Notes: generated by a model not told the origin, from the sequence alone. 22,301 nt of DNA from a bacterium (GCA_021811305.1 JAJZPD010000005.1:1-22301); one strand, 5' to 3'. Shown: positions 12,946 through 21,280, counted from the stretch's first letter. A program made the numbers and translations.

Positions 12946-15477
12946 ATGCCAAATCCGAAAAGATCCGGAAAACCCGCTAGGAAAAGCTTCAGCCGCGAAG
13001 TTCCTTTTTCCAAGCTTGAGAAGAAATGGACAAAGGAGTGGGGAGATAGCGGCGCTTACGAGCCGAACCGCAAAACCGCCAAGAAGCCTTATTACAACCT
13101 TATGATGTTCCCGTACCCCTCGGCCGAGGGGCTGCATGTCGGGAACGCCTACGCCTTTATTGGCAGCGACGTCTACGGCCGTTTTAAAAGACTGCAGGGG
13201 AACGACGTCTTCGAGCCGATCGGACTGGACGGCTTCGGGATACACTCGGAGAACTACGCCATCAAAAAAGGCGTTCATCCGGCGCAGCAGGCCAAAGTTT
13301 CCGAAAAGAACTTCTATCGACAGCTGCAGACGATCGGCAACGGCTTTTCTTGGAACGAGCGTTTGGAAACATACGATCCCGAATATTACAAATGGACGCA
13401 GTGGCTTTTCGTGCAAATGTGGCGGCACGGCCTGGCTTACCGCAAGAAGCAGTCGGTCAACTGGTGTCCTTCCTGCAAGACGGTTCTAGCAGACGAACAA
13501 GTCATCGCCGGCGAGTGCGAGAGATGCGGGACCAAAGTGGAGAAGAGAGAACTGGAGCAGTGGTTTTTCAAAATAACCAAGTACGCCGAGGAGCTGCTCA
13601 AAGATTTGGACAAGATGGATTGGGCGGAGAAGGTGAAGGTCGCTCAGCGTAATTGGATCGGAAAATCGGTCGGAGCTCTGATAAGCTTTCCGGTGCACGG
13701 CAAGCTGCGGAACATCGAGGTTTTCACCACTCGACCGGATACGATTTTCGGCGCGACCTATCTGGTCCTGGCGCCGGAGCATAAGATCGTCGAGACTTTG
13801 AAGAAAGAAGCCGGCAACGAGCAAGAAATCGACAAGTACATCGCCGTTTCCGCCAAAAAGGCCGAAAGCGAGCGCATAGCCGAGAAGAAGACGAAGACCG
13901 GAGTCGAGCTTAAGGGTGTGAAGGCGGTCAATCCCGCCAACGGCCAGGAGATACCGATTTACATCGCCGACTACGTCGTGGCCGCTTACGGCACCGGAGC
14001 GATCATGGCGGTTCCGGCTCATGACGAGCGCGATTTCGAGTTCGCCAAAAAGTTCGGGCTCACGATCAAAACCGTCGTTTCCCCGGAAAAAGACGCTTCC
14101 GCCTCTTCCGCTCCGCGCGAAGCGTTCTCTGGCGACGGGTATTTGGTCAACTCCGGCAAGTTCAACGGCCGCTGGTCCGAGGAGGCGAAGGCCGACTTGG
14201 TCGACCATGTCGGCGGGAAGAAGGTTTCCACCTACCGCCTGCGCGATTGGCTTATTTCTCGCCAGAGGTACTGGGGCCCCCCGATCCCGATGATCTATTG
14301 CGAAGCGTGCGCCGCCGCGAACAAAGGAGAAAACAAGGAGATGCCTGGCTGGTACGCGGTTCCGGAAAAAGACCTACCGGTGAAGCTGCCGATGGTCAAA
14401 GACTTCCGCCCTACGGGCAGCGGGCGCTCGCCGCTCTCTTCGGTTGAGTCTTTTTATAAAACCAAGTGTCCGGTTTGCGGCGGCAAGGCGCGCCGCGAGA
14501 CCGACGTTTCCGACACCTTCCTCGACTCCTCGTGGTACTATTTGCGTTATCCCAACCTGGGAATGAAAGAATCCAAAGCCGCGGTCGCCCAAAACTCCGG
14601 AACGAAGAAAACGGTCAAGCTCGTCGAGCTGCCGTGGAACGCTGAGGTTACCAAAAAATGGCTGCCGGTTGACATGTATATCGGCGGCGCCGAGCACGCG
14701 GTCCTGCATCTGCTTTACACTAGGTTCGTAGCTATGGCTCTGAATGATTGGGGATTCGTCGGCTTCCGCGAGCCGTTCAAGGTCTTCCGCGCCCACGGCC
14801 TACTCATCAAGGAGGGCGCCAAGATGTCGAAGTCGAAGGGCAATGTCGTTAACCCGGACGAGTACATTAAAAAGTACGGCGCCGACGCGGTCCGCATGTA
14901 TCTAATGTTTTTGGCTCCGCTGGAGCAGGGAGGCGATTGGCGTGACGCGGGAATAATGGGCGTCGTCAGATTTTTGAACCGCGCCTGGAATATCGGCAAC
15001 GGCGATCTTGCCAAGCAAAAAAGCTTGTCGAAGTGGCTGCATCCGAGCATCAAGAAGATTACCGACGATTTCGCCAGCCTTCACTACAACACCGTTATCT
15101 CCGAACTGATGATCATCCTGAACCGCTTCGAAAAAGAAGGGGCGGGAGAAAAAGATTTCAAAGCTTTCCTCCAAATACTTTCTCCACTCGCTCCGTTTCT
15201 AACCGAGGAGCTCTGGGAAAAATCGGGTGAGAAATACTCGATTCACCGTTCGGCCTGGCCGAAATTCGACCCGAAAGCGGCCGAGGACGAAACCGTCGAG
15301 TTGGTTATTCAGGTAAACGGCAAAGTTCGGGGTAGGATTACAGTTTCCAAGGGATTGAGCCAGAATGAGGCGCAAGACACCGCCATGGAGATTGAAGCCG
15401 TAAGGGAACAGGTGACAGGCCGCGTGATACGCAAAGTAATCTACGTGCCGGACAAAATACTAAACTTTGTTGTTTAA
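12946..15477 (+). CDS. leuS: Leucyl-tRNA synthetase
   Basis: An 843-residue class I synthetase with the full bacterial LeuRS layout. HVGN at 64-67 stands for HIGH and KMSKS is at 626-630 in GAKMSKSKGNVVNP. The CP1 editing domain shows TTRPDTIFGATY and MAVPAHDERDFEFAKKFGL; the Asp in HDERD is the residue that fixes the leucine amino group during editing. Zinc sites are CPSC...CERC in the first insert and YCEAC...CPVCGG in the second. The C-terminal helical bundle is followed by the small beta domain VELVIQVNGKVRGRI. Length is normal. The first 15 or so basic residues are an extension before FSKLEKKWTKEW. The gene is divergent from the pilin remnant with only 66 bases between starts. Confidence 0.98.
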   Translation: MPNPKRSGKPARKSFSREVPFSKLEKKWTKEWGDSGAYEPNRKTAKKPYYNLMMFPYPSAEGLHVGNAYAFIGSDVYGRFKRLQGNDVFEPIGLDGFGIHSENYAIKKGVHPAQQAKVSEKNFYRQLQTIGNGFSWNERLETYDPEYYKWTQWLFVQMWRHGLAYRKKQSVNWCPSCKTVLADEQVIAGECERCGTKVEKRELEQWFFKITKYAEELLKDLDKMDWAEKVKVAQRNWIGKSVGALISFPVHGKLRNIEVFTTRPDTIFGATYLVLAPEHKIVETLKKEAGNEQEIDKYIAVSAKKAESERIAEKKTKTGVELKGVKAVNPANGQEIPIYIADYVVAAYGTGAIMAVPAHDERDFEFAKKFGLTIKTVVSPEKDASASSAPREAFSGDGYLVNSGKFNGRWSEEAKADLVDHVGGKKVSTYRLRDWLISRQRYWGPPIPMIYCEACAAANKGENKEMPGWYAVPEKDLPVKLPMVKDFRPTGSGRSPLSSVESFYKTKCPVCGGKARRETDVSDTFLDSSWYYLRYPNLGMKESKAAVAQNSGTKKTVKLVELPWNAEVTKKWLPVDMYIGGAEHAVLHLLYTRFVAMALNDWGFVGFREPFKVFRAHGLLIKEGAKMSKSKGNVVNPDEYIKKYGADAVRMYLMFLAPLEQGGDWRDAGIMGVVRFLNRAWNIGNGDLAKQKSLSKWLHPSIKKITDDFASLHYNTVISELMIILNRFEKEGAGEKDFKAFLQILSPLAPFLTEELWEKSGEKYSIHRSAWPKFDPKAAEDETVELVIQVNGKVRGRITVSKGLSQNEAQDTAMEIEAVREQVTGRVIRKVIYVPDKILNFVV

Positions 15478-15489
15478 ATATACCCTTCC

Positions 15490-15518
15490 TTGACAAAAAC
15501 CATCTTTTCTGCTTTACT
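15490..15518 (+). promoter_or_regulatory. Sigma-70-type promoter of the FN3 surface-protein gene
   Basis: A consensus TTGACA (15490-15495), a 17-base spacer and TTTACT (15513-15518). The expected start near 15525 leaves a leader of about 40 bases containing a small GGCC-AAAAC-GGCC hairpin (15531-15543). This is the best -35 box in the window on the plus strand. Confidence 0.75.
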
Positions 15519-15566
15519 GGAAACTTAGTTGGCCAAAACGGCCGGCACAAGCTTTAAACAAGAAAA

Positions 15567-17921
15567 ATGGATCAAAGGACCCACACCATCCGTACGGTGG
15601 TAATAGTACTCGTTGTTCTTTTGGCCTTAAGCCTCTTAAGGTTTATTTTTGGTAATTTGTCGGCCTCGATTAATTTTTTGGGCTCGGGTTTGACTGCTTT
15701 CACCTCGGCTTTCGGGGGACCGTCGACGACCGCCAACGGCTTAACCGCGGTTTACAACCTAACCGGTACCGCCGGCAACGGCGAAATCTCGCTGGTTTGG
15801 GCCAATCAGCCGGGAGAGAACAATGTGGTTTACTACATCTACCGCGGAACTACCCCGAACAATCTGGCTTACTACGCCGAGACCTCCAACACCGCCTTCG
15901 TCGACCGCAACGTGGTTAACGGTCGCACTTATTACTATGAGGTCGCTCCGGTCGCGCAGCAGACCCAGACCGTCGTCACTCAGAACACCACCGTTTCCAA
16001 CGAGGTGGCTTTAACGCCTTTCGGCAACACCGTCATAGCCGGCAACACGGCTTTCGCGCCGGTGATGAGCGAGCTAGCTGGCGTAGCCGGCACCGGCTAT
16101 AACTCTCTGGCTTGGTCCGTTCAGTCTAACGGCGGCGCCGGAGTTTTGGGCTACTACGTCTACCGCAGCGATAACGGCGGAGCGATGAGTAATATCGCCA
16201 CCATCGACCGCACCTCCTATGTTGATTACAACGTTTCTTCGGGCAACAGCTACACCTACGAAGTCCGCGCCTTCAACCGCGTCGGACGCAGCTCTCCGAC
16301 TAATGAAGTCACTTTGACTCCGTCCGGATCGGTTCAGCCGACCACCAACAATGCGCCGGGACAGGTCACCAACCTGAGCGCCTTGGCCGGCGCCGGCGAG
16401 GTTAACCTGATCTGGTCCGCTCCGAACGGTTCGTCCGTCAGCTACTACAATATCTACCGCAGCACCTACTCCGGGGGAGAGGGTTTCGTGCAAACCGTGA
16501 CCTCCCCGGATTGGACCGACACTAATGTCACCAATGGCACTACTTACTACTACCAGGTGGCGGCGGTGAATTCTTACGGCACCGGTTCTATGTCGAACCA
16601 GGCCGTGGCCACTCCGTACTCGCTAATCAATCCGCCTTCGCAGGTTTCCAACTTGGTGGCTTCGGGCGGCTACAACCAAATCTCCCTGACTTGGTCGGTT
16701 CCGTATTCCAACGGACAAGTGAGCGGCTACAACATCTACCGCAGCGCCGGAAACACCAACGATTTCACTTACTACACCGAGACTTCCAACAACTGGTACA
16801 CCGACACCTCGGTCAGCGGGGGAACGACTTACTACTATTACATAGTGGCAATGAACGGTTCTGGCCAGTCCGGCCAGTCAAATACCGCCTCGGCCGCTCC
16901 GTATTCGCCGAATTCTATTCCTAATGCGGTAACCAACCTTTCGGCCTCCCCGGCGTCCAACTCGATTAACCTGACGTGGAGCTACTCCGGCAGCGATCAG
17001 GCCGCTTACTACAAGATTTATCGCGGCACGGGTAACGGCAACCTCGGCTACTACGCCTCGACTAACGGCAACACCGCCTCTTACTCGGATAACGGAGCTA
17101 GTGTCGGCACCATCTACTATTACGAGGTTTTGGCTGTCGACAACTCCGGCAACCAAGGTCCGTTCTCTAACGAGGTGAGCGCGAGCCTGCAAAACAATCA
17201 GCCGTCTGGTCCCGGACAAGTGACTAACCTTTCGGCCAGTGCGCAGTCCGGCGGTATAAGTCTCTACTGGACTTACTCCGGTCCGTCGGTTTCTTACTTC
17301 AAGATTTATCGCGGAGTTAATAACAGTAACGTTACCTTCCGTACGACCAGCGGCTCGACCAACTACTTCGATAACAATGTTGCTTCGGGCAACACCTACT
17401 ACTACCAGGTTTCGGCTGTTGACACTTCCGGTGTCGAGGGCCCGCTCTCGAACATAGCTCCGGCTAGTTACTATGTAAGTAACCCGAACCCGCAGCCGGT
17501 CAGCAACCAGACTGTCATCACCTTCACCATCGGCAGCGATACTATGCAGGTTACTAAGAACGGCGCGACTACCGACTTTACGATGGACTCCGTTCCAACC
17601 ATGACCAATGGCACGATCTACCTGCCGATCTACTATCCGATTGAGTCGGCTTTGGGCGGATCGGTCTACCCGGTCGGTAGCTGGAGCGCCACCGGTCCGA
17701 AAGAGGCCGTCGCCGATTGGAACGGACACAATTTGGACTTATGGATTGGCAAGACGAGCGCGACTTTGAATGGAAGCCCGTACGTCATTAACCCGGCTCC
17801 GTACCTGGACACCAACAACACCGTCGGCCGCTCGATGGTTCCGTTGAACGTTTTCTCCGGCGCCTACGGCCTACAGACCAACTACAGCGGCAGCACCGTT
17901 ACGTTGACCTACAACGGCTAA
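15567..17921 (+). CDS. Membrane-anchored surface protein with six FN3 domains and a copper-amine-oxidase-like stalk domain
   Basis: A 784-residue protein. An N-terminal signal anchor (about residues 9-30) is followed by six fibronectin type III modules at roughly 58-150, 165-255, 262-352, 357-449, 453-545 and 549-640. Each has an early core W (LIW, LTW or LAW), a Y.IYR or Y.VYR strand, and a closing TYYY.V.AV...G....SN.V motif. The last 130 residues (about 655-784) match the PF07833 copper amine oxidase N-terminal-type stalk domain, with two half-repeats: FTIGSDTMQV...MDSVPTMTNGTIYLP and LDLWIGKTSATLNGSPYVI...PYLDTNNTVGRSMVPL. No catalytic domain is seen. Such proteins are cell-surface or S-layer-associated; binding or adhesion is inferred. 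It has its own promoter and terminator and no Shine-Dalgarno. Confidence 0.92.
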   Translation: MDQRTHTIRTVVIVLVVLLALSLLRFIFGNLSASINFLGSGLTAFTSAFGGPSTTANGLTAVYNLTGTAGNGEISLVWANQPGENNVVYYIYRGTTPNNLAYYAETSNTAFVDRNVVNGRTYYYEVAPVAQQTQTVVTQNTTVSNEVALTPFGNTVIAGNTAFAPVMSELAGVAGTGYNSLAWSVQSNGGAGVLGYYVYRSDNGGAMSNIATIDRTSYVDYNVSSGNSYTYEVRAFNRVGRSSPTNEVTLTPSGSVQPTTNNAPGQVTNLSALAGAGEVNLIWSAPNGSSVSYYNIYRSTYSGGEGFVQTVTSPDWTDTNVTNGTTYYYQVAAVNSYGTGSMSNQAVATPYSLINPPSQVSNLVASGGYNQISLTWSVPYSNGQVSGYNIYRSAGNTNDFTYYTETSNNWYTDTSVSGGTTYYYYIVAMNGSGQSGQSNTASAAPYSPNSIPNAVTNLSASPASNSINLTWSYSGSDQAAYYKIYRGTGNGNLGYYASTNGNTASYSDNGASVGTIYYYEVLAVDNSGNQGPFSNEVSASLQNNQPSGPGQVTNLSASAQSGGISLYWTYSGPSVSYFKIYRGVNNSNVTFRTTSGSTNYFDNNVASGNTYYYQVSAVDTSGVEGPLSNIAPASYYVSNPNPQPVSNQTVITFTIGSDTMQVTKNGATTDFTMDSVPTMTNGTIYLPIYYPIESALGGSVYPVGSWSATGPKEAVADWNGHNLDLWIGKTSATLNGSPYVINPAPYLDTNNTVGRSMVPLNVFSGAYGLQTNYSGSTVTLTYNG

Positions 17922-17938
17922 GATCGGCGATTAGAGAA

Positions 17939-17973
17939 AAACAAAAACCGCCAATACATGGCGGTTTTTGTTT
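17939..17973. terminator. Intrinsic terminator after the FN3 gene, bidirectional
   Basis: A 15-bp perfect inverted repeat (17939-17953 and 17959-17973) with a 5-base loop. The ACCGCCA/TGGCGGT core has A-tract and T-tract flanks. It lies 18 bases after the FN3 stop and also ends transcripts from the minus-strand gene to the right. Confidence 0.9.
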
Positions 17974-17989
17974 GCTTATAGATGGGAAA

Positions 17990-18008
17990 GGGAGGCGCAG
18001 GGCCTCCC
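17990..18008 (-). terminator. Possible terminator hairpin after the 95-residue gene
   Basis: A 7-bp stem, GGGAGGC/GCCTCCC, with a 5-base loop lies 13 bases after the stop at 18022. The minus-strand tail is only TTTCC, so it is weaker than the hairpin at 17939-17973 behind it. Confidence 0.5.
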
Positions 18009-18021
18009 AAGGAACTAAAAC

Positions 18022-18309
18022 TTAACGGCGGCGGTTACGACGAACTTTCGTCTTGTTAATCCAATCAAATTGGACTGTCGGTCCAAAGATGCCGTTCAGC
18101 GTGCTGAGCAGAGAAGAGTAGGCCGCCTTTGAGATCATGTGGTTCGGCCAACGTGTCTTTGTCAGCACGTCCTTGCTGATTAGTGCGACAGAAAATATTT
18201 CTCCTTCGCACTCCAGCGTTGCACCGAACGGGAGCCCATTGGACCGTTCTACTTCGTGAACAAAGATGTTGGTTCCGCGAACATTAATCTTTCTGGCTTC
18301 GATAGCCAA
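18022..18309 (-). CDS. Small basic protein, unrecognised
   Basis: A 95-residue protein starting at a TTG (18309). The start is set by a near-perfect GGAGGTGA (18321-18314), whose GGAGG core ends 7 bases before the codon. The N-terminal two thirds look like a small mixed alpha/beta fold, with strands near INVRGTNIFVHEV, GATLECEGEIFSVALIS and an amphipathic helix SKAAYSSLLSTLNGIFG. The C-terminus is strongly basic (KTKVRRNRRR), which suggests nucleic-acid or ribosome binding, but that is inference. There is no signal peptide or membrane segment. It stands alone with a good promoter (18353-18381). I do not recognise a family. Confidence 0.8.
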   Translation of the reverse strand: MAIEARKINVRGTNIFVHEVERSNGLPFGATLECEGEIFSVALISKDVLTKTRWPNHMISKAAYSSLLSTLNGIFGPTVQFDWINKTKVRRNRRR

Positions 18310-18352
18310 ACTCTCACCTCCAATTTAGGGGAGCAACCAAAACAATACTTGT

Positions 18353-18381
18353 TGAATAACACTGCAAGCGCATTTTGTCAA
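18353..18381 (-). promoter_or_regulatory. Promoter of the 95-residue gene
   Basis: On the minus strand, TTGACA (18381-18376), a 17-base spacer and TATTCA (18358-18353). The -35 box is consensus. The leader is about 35 bases and carries the GGAGGTGA site. Confidence 0.65.
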
Positions 18382-18412
18382 TATTTGGTCTACCAGGCGA
18401 TCTTTGCTTATA

Positions 18413-19315
18413 TCAGTTCGGCATCGAGTTAGGCGCTTCCTTCTCAATAAGCGAAAGTAGCTGGATGGCTACTAGAGGATTAGCCGCGCCGCAGCTCGGA
18501 CAAGAGGATTTCTGGGGAATGTTCAGCCAGTAACCGTCCACCGTTCCTTGGGTAAGTTGAATGTCTTGAAGCAGAGTCTGCGGAGAGACGAGACGGCTAC
18601 TCGGATTGGTCGAGAGGCTGGCAACCACCTCGATTCCGGGATTGATTTCCTTGGCCTGCTTCGCAACCGCGGAAACGAAAGTGGCGTATTTTTGGGGATC
18701 GGATTGCAGCCCTTGCGCCTGGATGTCGAAAACATCCGACCACTTGGCCGCACTGCCGGCGATCGTGTCGCTTAAATAGTCGCTATAAAGGGAAGAGGTT
18801 TTTCGAGGCAGGGCGTTTGCCAGATCGGGCGAGGGGCTGGCGATAACCTTTAGCCCGTACTGCTGCGCCAGGTTGCTGAACTTCTGGAAATAAAGGTCAA
18901 TATTTTTCTGTTCAGCAACGGGAGTATACCTCCAATTTTCATCGTCGAAGACGGCGTACTGCGCGCCGCTTGTCGTTTCCGTGGGCATCTTACTTTCAAA
19001 ATCAGCGAAGCTGGTGAAATAAAGGGCAAGGGAGGCGCCGCCGTAGCTCTGTGCGTTACGGCTGCCGACGACAATAATCGAGCGGCTGGAATTAAAGAAT
19101 TTCTGAGCGAGGGCCTGGCCGGAGGTTGAGGAAGAGAGCAAGTCATAGGCCGAACTCGAGATCATCCAGGTCTTGCCGGAGGGAGAAGGGGTTACCGAAG
19201 GTTGGGGAGCGCTGGCCGGTTTTTTGGCAGATTCGAACACGGTTACTGCTGACGCAGCGATCAAAATAATAAATGCGGCGATGATGATTGTTCCGGCGCG
19301 CTTGCTAGCGGTCAT
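18413..19315 (-). CDS. Membrane-anchored extracytoplasmic protein, TIM-barrel glycoside-hydrolase-like, function unknown
   Basis: A 300-residue protein. MTASKRAG precedes a membrane helix (about 8-28), then a Pro/Ser-rich linker (about 30-48) and a domain of about 250 residues. The domain has an alternating pattern suggesting a TIM barrel: IIVVG, AQYAVFDDENWRYTP, YGLKVIASPSPDL, SDVFDIQAQ, INPGIEVVASLSTN, VDGYWLNIP. Similar DxENW...TP, D.QAQ and GYWLNIP patterns occur, as I recall, in uncharacterised secreted actinobacterial proteins; the family name is not known to me. A CPSCG motif follows WLNIP near the C-terminus and could be a disulphide or a metal site. Its ATG directly follows the TAG of the phosphatase gene, so the two are translated from one message. 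The stop is TGA. Confidence 0.82.
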   Translation of the reverse strand: MTASKRAGTIIIAAFIILIAASAVTVFESAKKPASAPQPSVTPSPSGKTWMISSSAYDLLSSSTSGQALAQKFFNSSRSIIVVGSRNAQSYGGASLALYFTSFADFESKMPTETTSGAQYAVFDDENWRYTPVAEQKNIDLYFQKFSNLAQQYGLKVIASPSPDLANALPRKTSSLYSDYLSDTIAGSAAKWSDVFDIQAQGLQSDPQKYATFVSAVAKQAKEINPGIEVVASLSTNPSSRLVSPQTLLQDIQLTQGTVDGYWLNIPQKSSCPSCGAANPLVAIQLLSLIEKEAPNSMPN

Positions 19316-19786
19316 CTAAGCTTGTTTCTTTCTGTTTCTCTTGTTCCAGGCGGTCTCGAATTGTTTGATGCGTTGGCGGATATAAAAGAGATCGGGGTTG
19401 GCGACCGGCCGCCCTTCCTTAATAATCCTCCTCGCCTCATCAGATGAGCGCCCGAGGGCGATGAGAATGGCTGCGACCATCATTGCCGAGCGGTGCTTGC
19501 CCTGCCGGCAGTGGACGAAAACTGTCTCGTTGTTATTGATGTGCTCTAAGGCCAGGCGGGCTCCGCGGAAAAGGTAGCGCATCGGCACCGGAAAGAACGG
19601 AGCATCAAAGGCGCGGAAGTTCTTGGTCGGTATAAGCGTCTTATTGCGCCCGTCGGGAAAGATCCGCATATTGATGATTAATTTCACGTCGTCGCTTTCC
19701 AGTTCGCGATAGGCGCGATCGGTCGGTTGCGACCCCATCAAAAGGTGGGGAGCGATAAACGAAATGTCGGGCGATTTTCTATGCAC
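19316..19786 (-). CDS. Dual-specificity / tyrosine-type protein phosphatase
   Basis: A 156-residue protein of the cysteine-based phosphatase superfamily. The CX5R P-loop is VHCRQGKHRS, with nucleophile C93 and R99. D61 in FDAPF is placed like the general acid about 30 residues before. The following helix MMVAAILIALGRSSDEARRIIKEGRP is typical of DSPs and of bacterial tyrosine phosphatases. There is no signal peptide, so it is probably cytoplasmic. The substrate is unknown; phosphoprotein, phosphosugar or phosphoinositide-like molecules are all possible. The GTG start overlaps the end of the HAD gene by 8 bases, indicating coupling, and the stop abuts the next start. A short basic tail (RNRKK) closes the protein. 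Confidence 0.9.
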   Translation of the reverse strand: MHRKSPDISFIAPHLLMGSQPTDRAYRELESDDVKLIINMRIFPDGRNKTLIPTKNFRAFDAPFFPVPMRYLFRGARLALEHINNNETVFVHCRQGKHRSAMMVAAILIALGRSSDEARRIIKEGRPVANPDLFYIRQRIKQFETAWNKRNRKKQA

Positions 19787-20408
19787 TGGTTTGATTTTCC
19801 GGAAAAACTTCTCGGATGTCAGAAAAATTATTAAAAATATGTTCGCTGTCTAGGATTAAGGATAGCTTCTCCTTGCCTTGGTAACCCCAAGAACACCCGT
19901 ATATCTTATTACGATCCAACATATTTTCCAACTCTCTGACATCAGCAACCGTGTCGGTAAAAAAATAGATTTCGCCAGTTGATACTCCCCAATCGCGGCA
20001 TATCCTTTCGAGCTTTTCTTCCTTTGAATGATGGTCCTCGAAGGTTAGAATATGGGTGAATGCGAGGCCGCTGCTTTCCAATTTCGGCTTTATATACAGT
20101 TTAGAACCGCTGGACACGATAGCCAGCTTGGCGTCTTTTATGCTTGCTATTTCCGAGATGAATCCGTCGAACAAACTAAAATCCCTTTCAGCCATTGCTT
20201 CGCCGAACCTTCTAGTCCACTCCAGCATTTCGCCGATCTTCTCCTCCGACAAATCTGCGTTCCTAGTGTGGTGGGATTGCATCCAATACCGCTCGGAAGA
20301 CGCGACAACCTCCTCCTCGGAGACATTGTCTATCTCCTTAATAACATCGATCCTCTCTCGATTAGTGTCTCCCAGCACGCCGTCAAAATCGAAAATAAGG
20401 TATTTCAT
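19779..20408 (-). CDS. HAD-superfamily hydrolase
   Basis: A 209-residue phosphatase-like protein. Motif I is FDFDGVLGDT (nucleophile D7, acid D9), motif II is IVSSGS, a Lys is available in KPKLESSGL or HHSKEEK, and motif IV is FFTDTVADV. The cap is a small helical insertion between motifs I and II, as in phosphoglycolate phosphatase-like (subfamily IA) members, so small phosphorylated metabolites are likely substrates. The ATG at 20408 lies only 16 bases after the 3' end of tRNA-Ser on the same strand. A GATAAT box lies 5 bases before the ATG. The gene may therefore be read both from the tRNA promoter and as a leaderless message. It is first in a three-gene operon with the DSP and the membrane-anchored protein. 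Confidence 0.9.
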   Translation of the reverse strand: MKYLIFDFDGVLGDTNRERIDVIKEIDNVSEEEVVASSERYWMQSHHTRNADLSEEKIGEMLEWTRRFGEAMAERDFSLFDGFISEIASIKDAKLAIVSSGSKLYIKPKLESSGLAFTHILTFEDHHSKEEKLERICRDWGVSTGEIYFFTDTVADVRELENMLDRNKIYGCSWGYQGKEKLSLILDSEHIFNNFSDIREVFPENQTSA

Positions 20409-20413
20409 AATAG

Positions 20414-20419
20414 ATTATC
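20414..20419 (-). promoter_or_regulatory. Possible -10 box between tRNA-Ser and the HAD gene
   Basis: GATAAT on the minus strand ends 5 bases before the ATG at 20408. A matching -35 would have to lie within the 3' part of tRNA-Ser and none is convincing, so co-transcription with the tRNA is an equal alternative. Confidence 0.35.
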
Positions 20420-20424
20420 CAAAG

Positions 20425-20511
20425 CGGTGGGGGTGAGATTCGAACTCACGATACCCTCGCGGGTATAGCAGTTTTCAAGACTGCCGCCTTCAGCCGCTCG
20501 GCCACCCCACC
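20425..20511 (-). tRNA. tRNA-Ser (anticodon TGA)
   Basis: An 87-base class II tRNA. The acceptor stem GGTGGGG/CCCCACC and discriminator G are present. The anticodon arm is GCAGT-CTTGAAA-ACTGC, giving anticodon TGA for serine UCA codons. The long variable arm forms a TACCC/GGGTA stem and the T arm is GTGAG-TTCGAAT-CTCAC. CCA is not encoded; the next bases are CTT. The HAD gene follows 16 bases downstream. Confidence 0.97.
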
Positions 20512-20567
20512 TTAATAATAACTAAACTAGCAGATATCGAGTTTTATTTCTAGATGTTCAAGCCTAT

Positions 20568-20596
20568 TTGTTACATAGCTATCATTGCGGTACAAT
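20568..20596 (+). promoter_or_regulatory. Promoter of the LAGLIDADG-like gene, leaderless arrangement
   Basis: TTGTTA (20568-20573), a 17-base spacer and TACAAT (20591-20596). The -10 box ends 6 bases before the GTG at 20603. The region is divergent from tRNA-Ser. Confidence 0.5.
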
Positions 20597-20602
20597 AATT
20601 AT

Positions 20603-21280
20603 GTGAACGCGGTCCTTAAAAATAAAGTTATAAATTTGCGGCGCAATGGGCTCACGTATTCAGAGATCATAAAGAAGATAGGTCGACCTATGTCTAAAAG
20701 CACGCTATCAAATTGGTGTAAGGGCATTGTGTTGCCGCCAAGTTATTTTGAAAAGGCGGAAAGAATATCAACTAGCAGCCGTCTGAAAGCTGCCAAAGCG
20801 CTAAAAATTAAAAGAGAAAAAGAGCGCGCTTTGTTTTTACGGTCAGTAAGGAAATTAAGCTATAAACTTATACGCAAATTTGATTCGGATTTGGATATAA
20901 AAAGATTGACTTTAGCCATGTTATACCTGGGAGAAGGGGCTAAATGGCCTGGGCATAGGGGATTAATGCTCGGTAACGCCAATCCCATTGTCGTTAAGCT
21001 GTACGTTGATTTACTTAACGATGTATATGGGATTTCGAAGAATAAGTTGCGAGCTAGGATTTCATACAGAGCAGATCAGGATATTAATAAATTAGTGAAG
21101 TTTTGGTCCAAAAAGACTAGTATCCCTACGAAATACTTTTATCACACAAAGCCGGATCCCAGAACTATAGGTAAAAGAACTAAGAATAAAAACTATTACG
21201 GTGTTTGTGTAATAACTTGCGCGGGCACTAAAAAACAATTAGAATTGCAGTTGCTCGCTGAAATGATTTCGGGCCTATAG
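20603..21280 (+). CDS. Helix-turn-helix plus LAGLIDADG-endonuclease-like protein
   Basis: About 225 residues from the GTG at 20603. A TTG at 20585 would add six residues but lies upstream of the -10 box. An N-terminal helix-turn-helix is visible (VINLRRNGLTYSEIIKKIG, then SKSTLSNWCKG), similar to those of resolvases and small regulators. A basic helix follows (about 65-90). From about 100 the core has LTLAMLYLGEGAKW, then LMLGNANPIVVKLYVDLLNDVYG and DINKLVKFWSKKTSIP, a pattern seen in proteins distantly related to LAGLIDADG homing endonucleases and common in CPR and actinobacterial genomes. DNA binding is likely; nuclease activity is not shown. The gene is clearly more AT-rich than its neighbours, suggesting recent arrival. 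Its last codons and TAG stop are the first ten bases of tRNA-Ala. Confidence 0.8.
   Translation: MNAVLKNKVINLRRNGLTYSEIIKKIGRPMSKSTLSNWCKGIVLPPSYFEKAERISTSSRLKAAKALKIKREKERALFLRSVRKLSYKLIRKFDSDLDIKRLTLAMLYLGEGAKWPGHRGLMLGNANPIVVKLYVDLLNDVYGISKNKLRARISYRADQDINKLVKFWSKKTSIPTKYFYHTKPDPRTIGKRTKNKNYYGVCVITCAGTKKQLELQLLAEMISGL

Noticed and set aside
12745..13428. 227-codon minus-strand open frame upstream of the pilin remnant
   Set aside because: Most of it is antisense to leuS. Only its last 45 or so codons, from the ATG at 12879, correspond to the pilin leader and N-terminal helix.
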